DNA of 64,000 nt from Anseranas semipalmata (Eukaryota > Chordata > Aves > Anseriformes > Anseranatidae): NCBI GenBank assembly GCA_013399115.1, contig VXAA01007184.1, positions 2,724 to 66,723 of the forward strand. The letters are read 5' to 3'. The position numbers and the translations under genes were made by a program. Numbering within the stretch: the first letter of the stretch is position 1; each line of letters opens with the position of its first letter. Shown here one piece after another: positions 46,718 through 57,540 of the stretch. The notes under the pieces were generated by a model. The model saw nothing but the letters and a program-made list of their open reading frames with translations, did not search any database and was not told the DNA's origin.

Positions 46718-49700
46718 CTGGATAAACACAAACACATTGTTGACCTTTCATAATATTTTCAGTCTGACTTATGCATTTAATCCACCAGCAAGTGCTACGT
46801 TTTCTTCAAAGGTAACAATAATTGAATGACTTCCTTGGGGGACAATAACACAGGTGACATGGTATTTAAATATCGTGGTTCCAATGCTGAAGTATGTTAA
46901 TTATTTATACACTGACTTCACTAGCGTTTAGAAAAACTTGAAATGTAAGAAAAATATAATTCTCTTATAGTATATATTAAACCTGAAGCCAATAAATAAC
47001 TTTTTAATATAGAGCACAACTCTTAGTTATAATATTACTGTTTTACTCTGCAATGCTCAGAATTCCAAGGGCTGCAGTCACTACACAGGTATCATTCAGC
47101 TATGATTCCTACTCATTTCAAAAAGAATTTGACCTATGTCTTGATAAAGACCTGGAGAAATTCAGTAACAGTGTTTGATAAGTATGCTTTTTTGTAAGAC
47201 AGAAAAGGACAAATATATACTTCAATATAAATATTTTAATATTATTATCTGCCTTTTCTAACATATGTTGTCTCAATTTATCCAGTTCATTAATAGAATG
47301 ATGTAAGAAGATGTCAGATTTAACTTTGTTATCTTTCCTCACTTTTATATCGCTTTCTTCAAGTTAACATTTAGTATTTTTAATATATTTAGTTGAAAAT
47401 AAATATTTACAAAATAAATGAGGTGATTTCCCTCTCAGGGGAAAAAAAATATTTATTTATTTATTTTAAATGTAGCTAATGCTAGTGTGCCATGACAGCA
47501 AATACATTATTCTTACCTCTGTCAAAAAAGAAACTCTAGTAAACATCTCATTTTTCTTTCTCATCTATAACCCTGTTAGTTAGTTGGTTTTTGTTTGTTT
47601 GTTTGTTTTTCCTGAAATATTTAAGAATTTATCAAAGAAGATTTGTCTGACATTCAGAATTTGGTGAATAATTGTCATGTGAATGTCATGTGTTGATTAA
47701 TACACTATGCACAAAAAAATAAATTAGTGATTCTGCTGAACAACATGGTTCTTTACAGCAGTGTGCTGTCAGTGCAAAAAAAAAAAACAGTTACTTGTTT
47801 AAGGAGTGCATTTTTTTGTAAATTATATTAATTTAATGTCTTTCATTTCACGCTTGGAGTGGAAGTATGGAAAGCAAGTGACTAAAATAAAGAGTTGTGG
47901 CTTGCATTAATAGATGAGTCTCTCAATAAGTACAAACTAATACAAATTTGAGAGGAATTGCTTACACATGCTAAAGGTTTCTAAACTACATACTGTCTCC
48001 AGAGGGGAATTTTTCTATGTGTTCTTGCATATATCATATTCTAATGAATATTCAGTATGCTTCACTGGCCTAAAGAGTGAACAAAGTGTCTCAGTTATGT
48101 TGTAAATTAAAGATGGAATAATCCAGGCAGATTTGCTTCCTAAGCCTTGATTTTATGTTGTTGTTGTTGTTGTTGTTTTTTCATTTAGATACCACAGTTA
48201 AGTTTTAAAAAAGTTTATCTATATTAAATATATTTATCTTATATATAAACACATATCTATATATTATAGTTTTAAAAAGTTATCTAAATATGCAGGCAAA
48301 ATGTAGCCATAGGAAAAAGAAAGGTAAAAATTAAATTGTGTAATGCATAAAGACTTTATTCTCATAGAGATTCCAGTTTTCTAGCAGAGGTACAGAGGGG
48401 GAGCTGGATAAGCTATGCTTGTAAGTGTTCTCTAGGATTTTATTAAGGTAAATCTAAGGTGGCTTTACAGCTCTTGGATTCATGTTTGCTCTCATCTGTT
48501 TAGTTCAAAATACTGGTAGAGAGGCTTGATATTTTCTGAATTTCCATGTCAGTGTATCTTTTCTTAGAAAAACAAGAAAGAAATATATGACCCTGCAAAG
48601 AATTTCATAACAAGAAAGCTGTTCAGTTCTCTATTTTAAAACAGGCACATTCTCTTTCCAAATGTAATCAATAAACAAGTGGAACAACATGGGCTCCTTC
48701 TAGTTTTTTGTTTTTTTTTTTCCCTGCCTATATATAGAAGCTGAGGTTTCCAAAATAAGCTTCTACTGTCCTCAAGATCTACATACCTACTTTCCTTCTG
48801 TGCATTAGGGCAAACCACCACCCTTCAGCTGGCATTTTTTATGTTCTTATTCATTATGCTTTTAACCTGAAAGGGACATAAATGATACAATATTACTCTG
48901 GTGACTAACTACAAAGCAAACCCAAACATACATTTGGAAAAATCAAAGTCCTCAGCAATTAAAAATGGGCTTACCCTGAATGGATAACTTCATTCACAGA
49001 GACTCATTCAAGTTGACCAGATGTAATGTAGAAGACCTTTGGTGATACTGCCACTAGGTTTGCATTTGATAAAAATAAGCAAATGAAATGTATGAAACTG
49101 ATGAGAGTGAGTACTGCAGACCTAATCTAGTCAGACTCAAATTATGCTATATTCTTTTTCTGCTCTTCCGCATTCTATTCTTTAGGCACCTATTTCAACA
49201 TGTGAACTTTGTTTCACCTTTTCCCTTGTTCAAATATAGCAATGAGAAACTGCTTTTCTCTGTGAGAAAGAAAGGGTTAGTATTTGGATACTGACAGAAA
49301 ACAAGTTCTAATTATGGTTGCTGAGAGTTCCTGTCCTCTTTGCAGAGCATTAGAAAAATGTCATGTCAGCCTGCCAGAGGTTCTGAAATTCACCACAGAT
49401 ATTTCTTCAGTGTCCTTTATTATGGTGTATCTCTATCTTTAAGGTTAGTCTTTTCTCCAAAAAAAAAAAAAAAAGAAAAAGAAAAAGAAAAAGAAATAAG
49501 TTTACTGAAACTAAGACACAGTGGCTTGCAGAGAGAAGTTTTGGAGATGCCCCTCCCCTCAAAGGCAATTTGCAGATTAACACTATAAATTCTGGTAATT
49601 CTTGCAATGCAAAATAGAATTCAGCTGTGCTGGTCACTCAAAGTTCTTTTATATTACAGAAATAAACAGAAATAGTCACCAAGAAAGAAAGAAAGCATAA

Positions 49701-50065
49701 GCATTCATAACCAAAACTGATTTATGGATTCCTTTTATACTTATTATAGGGAAATTAGCAATCCCATAGCACAATCTGTCTGGATTATTTTAGCTATCTA
49801 CTCTGAGAGGAGCTGTATCTCATTCTAGAAGTGATTGTTTCTGCCTACTGCCTCTAAAGGGTATCCATATGAATCCTACCTTTTGCTATCCTTCTTACTC
49901 ACCTAAATAGATCCAGAGTTCATTAGCATGAATAGAACAATCACAATTTATCGCAAATACAGAAGGTTTCTGACCACAGAAAGACAACGTGTTACCACAA
50001 TATGACTATGAAATAAAGAGATATTTTTCAGTTTAAATATCAATCAGTTTTTAACAGGTTATGTC
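46718..50065. other. Unannotated AT-rich DNA
   Basis: About 3.3 kb with no recognisable gene or transposon. Simple repeats: TTTA-type at 47450-47467, GTTT at about 47588-47610, GTT at 48158-48177, and poly(A)/(AAAAAG)n at about 49459-49496. Confidence 0.55.
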
Positions 50066-51190
50066 TTCTTTCAAGTGGGAACCAACAACATAGCTACAGG
50101 AAGCCTGAGGTCCATCAAACAAGATTTCAGGGCCCTGGGGAGACAACTAAAGGACTTAGGAGTATAGATAGTGTTTTCCTCAATCCTCCCAGTAATCGGA
50201 AGGTACATGGAAAGAAAGAGACGAGCCCAGATCACCAATGCCTGGCTGCCAGAATGGTGCCTCTACCAGAATTTTAGGTTTTATAATCAGGAAGAGTCTT
50301 TGAGACAAGAGGTCTGCTGGGGCCAAACGGGACCCACCTGTCTCAATCAGAGAAATATTTCTTGGCCTGTAATCTGGCAATACCTATTGAGAGAGCTTTA
50401 AACATAACGTTTACATTTAAATGTATTTACGTTTACCCTCCTCCAGGGAGGGGGATATCATTAGGAACACTGAGGTTAAGCAAAGGATAGTGTGTCACTG
50501 TCTGAGGGTGGCAAGGCTAATGGGAGCATCTACGCTGCTCCAGGGAGCACTGAGGGTTCAGGAGCACATCTGAAATGCTTGTATGCCAATGAACACAGTA
50601 TGAGGAACAAATGGGATGAACTGGAAGATTTGGTCCTTTCCCATAATTATTATGTCATTGGTATTAGTGAAACTTGGTGAGATGAGTCCCATGACTGGAG
50701 TTCTGGGATGGAGGGCTATTGGCTGTTCAGAGAGGACAGGCAGGGCAGGCGAGGTAGAGGTGTTGCACTGTGCGTAAAACAGAGATTAGACTGTACAGCC
50801 CTTGCCATTAGGGATGATGTGGTAAAGAGCCTCTGGGGGAGGATTAAAAGGACAGATAGCAAAGCAGATATTGTTGTGGGTGTCTACTATTGACCCCCCA
50901 CCCAGGCCAATGGCACAGATGAACTATTCTATAGGCAGTTAGGAGAAATCGTGGGATCAGTTGCCCTTGTCTTTATGGGAGATTTCAACTTCCCAGACAT
51001 AAACTGGGAATATCATACTGCCAATGATAGAACACACGGGAATGGTACAAAACTGTGCCAGGGGAGGTTCAGACTGGACATTGGGAAAAATTTCTTTACC
51101 ATGAGGGTGGTCAAACATGGGAACAGGCTTCCTAGAGACAGAGGTGGTTGAAGCTCCCTGCCTGTCAGTGTTGAAGAGGCATTTGGATAA
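50066..51190 (+). mobile_element. CR1 LINE retaining ORF1 esterase and ORF2 endonuclease pieces, RT deleted
   Basis: Sequence at 50066-50400 reads like the CR1 ORF1 esterase (SGNH) domain: GTNNIATGSLRS near the start, where the family has GTND, then FRALGRQLKDLGV, a stop, SSILPVIGR and TCLNQRN. ORF2 follows, with APE-type endonuclease motifs KCLYANEHSM, VIGISETW, GMEGYWLFREDRQGRRGRG, VVGVYY and [16 protein letters not shown]. In-frame stops occur after SETW (about 50680) and after VGVYY (about 50892). At about 51027 the element jumps to 3' UTR (GAGGTTCAGACTGGACATTG, ATGAGGGTGGTCAAACATGG) and runs toward the N gap at 51230. The RT domain is absent. It is the only copy here with ORF1 esterase codons I can read. 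Confidence 0.9.
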
Positions 51191-51229
51191 TGCCCTTAAT
51201 AATATGCTTTAACTTTTGGTTAGCCCTGA

Positions 51230-51312
51230 NNNNNNNNNNNNNNNNNNNNNNNNNNNNNNNNNNNNNNNNNNNNNNNNNNNNNNNNNNNNNNNNNNNNNNN
51301 NNNNNNNNNNNN
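51230..51312. other. Assembly gap (83 N)
   Basis: Undetermined bases between the CR1 3' region and a pentanucleotide array. The gap very likely hides more of that array, and possibly the CR1 tail. Confidence 0.98.
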
Positions 51313-51404
51313 TCTTCTCTTCTCTTCTCTTCTCTTCTCTTCTCTTCTCTTCTCTTCTCTTCTCTTCTCTTCTCTTCTCTTTTTTCTTCTCTTCTCTTCT
51401 CTTC
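51313..51404 (+). repeat. (TTCTC)n pentanucleotide array
   Basis: About 18 TTCTC units (GAGAA on the other strand), with one T-rich interruption at about 51380-51386. It begins directly at the gap, so its true length is unknown. Confidence 0.95.
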
Positions 51405-52192
51405 AAGTTTGTATTATTAGTTTTAAAAAATCTCAACCATTTACATTAGGTGAAAAGAGCCTCAGCCAAAATCTATCAATTTTCGACTAGAAAATATTGT
51501 ATTTACATTTGAATACAACCAGTCTTCATGCTTGGGCATCCTTTCCAGTAAAAAAATGTTTCCTGACATCTAACCCACTGCTTCAGTATTTTTTTTTTTC
51601 CTGTTACATTTGGGGTTTAATTTAGGGACAACATCAATCCTCCACTGTGGCTAGCTAGTATAATTATTCCTTTATCTTCACTGACAGAAGACTACAGTAC
51701 TACACACTGACATGTGTAGCAGACTTGATTGAAGACATGTCAGTAACTGATTGGCATCCCCTCACTTCCTTTGCCCATAATCTCAGTCAAGATAAGAGTT
51801 GTACTGGTCACTATACAAATATCTGAAAATGAAACCTTGTCCACAGTAGCTTAAATTCTAAAAAGAAAATTAAATGATCTTAATTAAAAAAAAAAAAAAA
51901 GCTGTCTTAAGTTGTTCAGTTTTTGAAAAAGAAACTTACTCTCTACTTCCACTATAATGGATTAACTAAATCTAAAAATTAATTAAATAACTTTAATTAA
52001 TTTTCATATTAATATATATACACTGAGTCAGTTTCCTGTAAATATTCAGTTTCCTGTAAATATTCTGTCTGTGATAAATTATTTCAGAATAAATTGACTC
52101 ATATGAATGTTGACACAATCTTAACTTCAGACGTTCATATCTTATGTAAGGCAAAAGGATCACTGAAGTATCACTGTGTATCTGTTATGGTT
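51405..52192. other. Unannotated AT-rich DNA with a small tandem duplication
   Basis: No gene. An exact 18-bp tandem duplication (TCAGTTTCCTGTAAATAT twice) lies at 52028-52063. Poly(A) lies at about 51885-51900. Confidence 0.6.
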
Positions 52193-52897
52193 TAACCTGG
52201 CAGACAGCTAAACAACACACAGCCATTCACTTACCCCACCCCCCCACACACCTGCACTGGGATGGGGGAAAAAATTAAAAAGTTCAAGAACCCATAGGTT
52301 GAGATAAGTACAGTTTAATCAGGAAGATGATAATAATAATAATAATAATAAGGAAAGGAAAGGAAAGGAAAGGAAAGGAAAGGAAAGGAAAGGAAAGGAA
52401 AGGAAAGGAAAGGAAAGGAAAGGAAAGGAAAGGAAAGGAAAGGAAAGGAAAGGAAAGGAAAGGAAAGGAAAGGAAAACAATAACAACAACAAAAGAATAA
52501 ACACCGAAAGTGATGCACAATGCAATTGCTCACCACGTGCTGACCAACGCCCATCCAGTCCCACAGCAACGGTGGTGCCTCCAGCCAACTCTCCCTGGTT
52601 TTGTTGTTCAGCATGACACCACATGGTATGGAACATCCCTTTGGCCAATTTGGGTCAGCTGTCCTGGTTCTGTCCCCTCCCAGGTTCTTGTGCACCCCCA
52701 GCCTCCTTGCCGGCAGGGCAATATGAGAAGCTGAAAAGTCCTTGGCTCTGTGTAAGCTCTGCTCTGCAACAACTAAAACAGTGTGTTATCAACATTATTC
52801 TCATCCTAAATCCTAAAGCATTATTCTCATCTAAAACACAGCCCCATAACAGCTACTAGGAAGAAAATTAACTCTCCCAGCCAAAACCAGGCCTACA
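52193..52897 (-). mobile_element. ERV LTR, family B, carrying a microsatellite
   Basis: Reverse complement of the family B LTR. The 3' end is at the left (TGTTATGGTTTAACC). The right half matches 6765-7330 in reverse: GTCAGCTGTCCTGGTTCTGT, TGCACCCCCAGCCTCCTTGC, AAGTCCTTGGCTCTGTG, and it ends CTCCCAGCCAAAACCAGGCC. The hexamer ATCACT occurs at 52180-52185 and 52897-52902 and may be a decayed target duplication, but canonical ends do not fall exactly beside both copies. Frames of 74-126 codons here are LTR and microsatellite sequence. Confidence 0.83.
52329..52477 (+). repeat. (TAA)n then (AAAGG)n array inside the LTR
   Basis: About seven TAA units run straight into about 25 AAGGA/AAAGG units. 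This is the same pentamer as at 16755-16824 and 21861-22022. It lies inside the LTR at 52193-52897, in a part where the copies at 6765 and 60766 have no such array. Confidence 0.95.
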
Positions 52898-54244
52898 TCA
52901 CTTTTAATTATCCTTAAGTTTATACATTATTAGGTAGTATAAGCTTTCTTTGATAAGCTGCCTTCCTTAAAACATTTTATTTAGAAATTTACACAACAAC
53001 CAACTGAAAAATTATTTTCTTTAAAAGTATTTAACTTCCTCAAAAAAAGAAAAAAAAAAAAGATCATTCTTGAATTTATAAAACTTCAGATATAAGACTT
53101 ATTTTAATACTTTTCTGAGAGTTGTACATTTTCTTTTTTTTTGATTGTTTTAGAGGAACACAAGTATCTAATATATGGTAAGCAGCATAAATATATATAT
53201 ATATATCCTGGATTTTCAATGGCATAGTCCAGAACAACAGAAGAAATATTGAGTTATATGTCAGTCACACTGTGACTAGGCAACCACAAAATTCACTTAA
53301 GTCTTCATAAGGAAAGGAGCAGCATCTTGTTTATGAATTATGCATTTTTACCCAGTCACTTTTGTTTGAAACATTAGAATATATTCTGTCTATATCATAT
53401 ACATCCATTCCATATGCAGAAACATAATTATACTTTCTAATTATAATAATTCATGAAAAATAAGCTTTTTTGTACTTAATGGGAATAAAAACTTATTTGA
53501 TTTTTTTTCCACTAAGACTATTCATATCTCTAGCTGATGGTTTAATTCCCACTGGATGTGTTCTAATTCTTCAGGTAACTAGTGAAAGATTCTCAGTCTT
53601 CCTATCTTTCAACTACAATGTTATTTTGCTGAAATTCTTTGTAAGGCTGAATTGCATTTAGATGACTTGTCACTTAGGTCCTGATCCAAAGCCCATCAAA
53701 GTCAATGACTTTCTTTGGGAATCAAGTTCCAAAGAAAGTTTTAAAAAGCTTCTGAGGTAATAATCTGAATATCTTTGTCAAAATACTTATATGTCCTGGG
53801 ACTGTTTCTGAATTCAAACTTAATGTGATATGAAGGCTCAGAAATCTCTAGGCTTCAGCAGGGTTCATAGGCTATGCTTACTTAGAAATTGGGAACCAGA
53901 GGCTATGGGAAGTTTTGGGAGTAAGATAGCTAGAGATTCTTACAGTGATTCATGTTCATGTGTTTGAAGTTGTCTTACAATTGTTCTTTGCAATGACTTA
54001 TGCATTTCTTTCTAATGAGGGTGAGATACTGCACCACTAGAGACAAGAGCCTAGGAGACTGGTTAAAACACCTGAAGAGTTAGGCAGGAATGCCTAAATT
54101 TCTTTTAGAATCTAACGCATAACATCTTCCTCAGACCAACCATATAAGGACTGAGTCCCATTTAATTCTGACATGGGACTATTTATCTCCAAGGAAGATA
54201 TAAAGAAATTTACTGACTCAGGCCATCAACTCATCAACTTCATC
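52898..54244. other. Unannotated AT-rich DNA
   Basis: No gene or transposon recognised. A short AT run lies at 53189-53206 and poly(A) at about 53050-53061. Confidence 0.55.
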
Positions 54245-54668
54245 TTATTCGGAGGTTAGGATCCCAGAGAAGGCAGCTCTGAGGGTGTTAGTGGTATGTC
54301 CTGTGACCTGCCCTTTTTAACCTCTTTATCAATGAACCAGAGGAATGAACAGAGAGATTGCACATAAAGTTTGCAGATGATACTTACCTGGCAGGGGCCA
54401 GTCGATATGCCGAAGCAGGCAGACAGGGATGTACATGGTGGGAGGACCAGTGACAATAGGCATAAATTGAAACAAAAGTGTTTCAGACTGGTTATAAGGA
54501 GAAACCCTTTTCCCAAGAGGACAGGCAAGCAATGGAGCAGGTTGCTCTGACAGACTGGATCAAGCCCTGACCTATCTTATCTGACTTTAGCTGACCCTGC
54601 TTGGAGCATGAGGTTGGAAAATAGCCTCCTGATCTCTTCCAGCATGAATCATCTTGTGATCTGATGAG
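54245..54668 (+). mobile_element. CR1 LINE, old, internally deleted
   Basis: CCCTTTTTAACCTCTTTATC, AATGAACCAGAGGAATGAAC and AAGTTTGCAGATGATACTTA are CR1 ORF2 around the FADD box. After about 54390 the sequence passes to the CR1 3' region: GGAGGACCAGTGACAATAGG, CATAAATTGAAACAAAAG, AAGAGGACAGGCAAGCAATGG, then TTAGCTGACCCTGCTTGGAG and CATGAGGTTGGAAAATAGCC. The end is a decayed CTTGTGATCTGATGAG. The part of ORF2 after the catalytic box is missing. Confidence 0.82.
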
Positions 54669-55499
54669 TATTTCCTGATTCTTTTAGGCTACCAGAATCA
54701 AATTTCATTGAAGAAAACACAGTAGGTAACAAGATGAGCTGTCTGAAATTATTCAGGAGCCATTTTCTTTAGTAATATTTAGACCTCAATTCAGATAATC
54801 TATGTCAGGAACTGAGACTGTAGTATGATACAATGCTCCTTTCAATCAGGAAGTATCTAAGAGAAAAAACACAAGACACTGTGAGATGTTTTAAAAATAT
54901 GTGGCTTTGCTTTCTACTTTCATTTCAACATTAATGTATTATCATGGCAACAGAGGAAGCAGCTGCTTTTACATAAAGAAATTTCATCTCTGAAACACTT
55001 ACCTTAGACGTTGAAGACAAGACCTGAGGCTCTGCTTACAGGTTTGATTCTTCACTTCTTACATCTTAGCAGAGTATTTTGACTAGAAGGGTAGAGACAA
55101 AATGAGAATGCTCATATTTTCCATTCCTTCAGTATCACAGCTTCTGGGGAAGGTATGCATTTTCTCTGCAGGCGTCACTGACATATACAAATGAATGAAG
55201 AACACTGGAATGGGAAGCTAAGATTCGGGATTCAATTTACACATATTCCTCTCATAAGGCTGTAGTTATATTCCCTGTGGCTATCTTCTTTGTCTCTGTA
55301 TTCCCTAATAACCAAGTATTAGATGAATTAATGGAGGTCCAACTGAAATCCTATTCATTATGAGGGGTTTTCTACTTATTAGGCACACGTACCAAACTGT
55401 CTTGGTTTAATATAAGTTTGACAGTGTGGAGACAATATGAACATGGATACATAAACACTTCAATCACAGATACATACACAATTTTGTGGATTACAAAAC
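54669..55499. other. Unannotated DNA with a degenerate repeat
   Basis: No gene recognised. The segment 55344-55400 is one member of the degenerate repeat pair listed next. Confidence 0.5.
55344..55400 (+). repeat. Degenerate repeat pair, copy 1 (unclassified)
   Basis: TGAAATCCTATTC, ATGAGGGGTTTTCTACTT, then ACGTACCAAACT resemble 58280-58336. Weaker similarity extends upstream, to TTCCCTGT at 55273 versus 58210. The family is unknown to me. Confidence 0.55.
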
Positions 55500-55868
55500 T
55501 TCCTGTTCAACGTTTTTATCAGTGATCTGGATGCAGGACTGGAGTGCATCTTCAACAGGTTTGCTGATGACACTAAACCGGGAGGTGCTGTTGACTCCCT
55601 GGAGGAATGAGAGGCCTTGCAGAGGGATCTAGATACCTTGGAGAACTGGACAATCATCGATGGCATGAAGTTCAACAAAGGTAAATGTCATGTTCTGCAC
55701 CTGGGATGGAGTAATGCCAGATACAGGTACAGACTTGGAGACGAGAGGCTTGAGAGGAGCCCTGCAGAAAGGGATCTGGGGGTGCTGGTCGGCAGAAGGC
55801 TCAACATGAGTCAGCAGTGTGCCCTGGCAGCCAAGAGGGCAAACCGCATTTTGGGGTGCATTAAACAC
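55500..55868 (+). mobile_element. CR1 LINE ORF2 internal fragment, truncated at both ends
   Basis: The plus strand encodes LLFNVFISDLDA, RFADDTKPGGAVDSLEE with the catalytic Asp pair intact, a stop, [69 protein letters not shown]. It stops abruptly at about 55868 with no CR1 3' UTR or octamer tail. A normal CR1 insertion starts at the 3' end, so the 3' part was probably lost by deletion after insertion. Confidence 0.93.
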
Positions 55869-56219
55869 CTGATTCTTTACTGGCCTCTTCAGTGTCATTT
55901 GGCACTTAACAACTAGCCATCACCATTACTGACACTCACAATCTGCCTGTCTGAGAGGTTCTTGGGAGTTCCCAAGTTTCAAAATAACTGACATTTGCAT
56001 CTATCACAGTGATTGCCAGGTTATTTATGCTAACTTATTCCTGTATTCTTATAATCAAGAACCTCCCTCAACTGGTTTACCCTGATATTACCCTGTGTTT
56101 TTTCCATAATTCTAACTATCCCCACACAGCATTGGCCACCAACAGTGTAGACATCCACTATGGACTACTTTTCCTTTTCAGCCACTTCTAGAGCTAGTTG
56201 CATAGCTTTGGTGTCTGTG
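55869..56219. other. Unannotated DNA between CR1 and ERV relic
   Basis: No clear feature. Part of it may belong to the ERV interior on the minus strand. Confidence 0.4.
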
Positions 56220-56787
56220 CCTAGAGAATGATGTCCTGAATGTTTTGCATGTGTTATGGGGTACCAGCCATCTCTAGGGTCTCTTAAATTAACCAATAGC
56301 AAATGGGACTGTTTCCACCAGTGGGGTAATTAGCTTCCAATGTGCTGTATTCCTTTCCAGATGAAAGCAAGCTTTGTTTACCTTCCTCCATTGTGGGAAT
56401 GGAGAAGGTGTTTGTTATGTCCATGGCTGCATTCTGTCTTGCTTGGTGTTCTTCCAGTCCATACTGCAGCTGAAGCACAACCAGAACAGCAGCATCCAAA
56501 GCCAGAGTCATTTCATTCAGGGCCTGATAACCCATCATCAGCCACCACTCCCCATTTGGCTTCTTCACAGGCCATGCTGTACTATTGTGGAGGAAACTGG
56601 TTTGTGTTACTACATTTTGCTCCTTGAGACCATGCCTCAGCCTAATTCTACCACTGAAGTTCTCCCCTTCCAGCATTTCAGCAACCAGATGGTCACTCCT
56701 TCCACTCTTTGCAGTTTGTTCTCCTTGCCAGGTTGTGCAGAGTTGGGAGAGTACAGGAGCAAGGGGTTGATGTATTTCTGCAGCCAC
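56220..56787 (-). pseudogene. ERV-L-type pol relic (reverse transcriptase, N-terminal half)
   Basis: The open minus-strand frame 56787-56284 (167 codons) resembles the start of retroviral RT of the ERV-L kind. It holds the segment FLHNSTAWPVKKPNGEW, followed by a diverged MGYQALNEMTLALDAAV in place of the usual DYRELN block, then NAAMDITNTFSIP, the region that carries the first catalytic Asp (here in MDIT). A diverged SPICYWLI follows, then a stop. The later catalytic YXDD region is not recognisable downstream, because the next feature to the left is a CR1. The relic is inactive. Gag, protease and primer-binding site are not identified. Confidence 0.75.
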
Positions 56788-57540
56788 TCAGGCTCCACAG
56801 CAGCAGCCTGACCCCCCATCCCATTACCCCAGCCACATACTTTGGCCATGTGAACCCATCTGCACCCTCCTCCCTTTGTTCTTTAATAACTGTGATGGGG
56901 CTGCCTTATCCCCGGGGAGAGAACAAGTCCCCCTCATCACCATCAGAGGAGGAAGAAGACCAGACATTCTTACTATAATCCTTTGGTTCCCAGCCAGGAG
57001 TTCTTAACATTGCTTTCCAGATCACCCTTCTCTTTCTTCAGTTTCTGTAGGTTTTTTTTTCTTTTTCTTTTTTTTTTTTTTTCATGAAAACTCAGTATAC
57101 AAAGGAACAAGATGAGAATAAAGCCTCCCGTCAGAGAGCCGGGGGATTCTTATTGCCTTCTTACTTTTGTGCCTAAACATTTGACCAAGTCTCATCCATA
57201 TGCACTCACACTTTGGAGTTCAGGGCTTATGAACGAGCTTGGGTAATGCCTGCCATAAGGGCATCCCTTGCAGTGCTTATCCCTTCTCCAGAGCAAGGTC
57301 CTGTTGCAGTCTGAGTTCCCAGTACCCCCATTACAGATAACTCTGTTCTGTGAAAATGGTATCACAATTCTGACAGCAAAATGCGCTGTTGAATTTAATG
57401 ACCTCTTTCCACCATGGGAGAGGTGACACAGCCTGGGAGTAAGGTTATGTGAGTCAGCATGGCGGTCCCAGCCATGCAGTGCATGGTTCTGGTGCTGGGC
57501 TATGGGGTCTTCTGGACATCTATCAGGTAATATCCTAGAC
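56788..57540 (-). other. Possible further ERV interior (unassigned)
   Basis: GC-richer DNA directly upstream of the pol relic on the minus strand, where gag/protease would lie. Short minus-strand frames include an acidic stretch near 56940-56960 (SSSDGDEGDL). T-rich sequence at 57050-57082 interrupts it. I recognise no gag or protease motif, so the assignment rests on position and composition. Confidence 0.3.

Noticed and set aside
56374..56811. 145-codon plus-strand frame
   Set aside because: Antisense shadow of the ERV-L pol relic, which is the strand with recognisable motifs.
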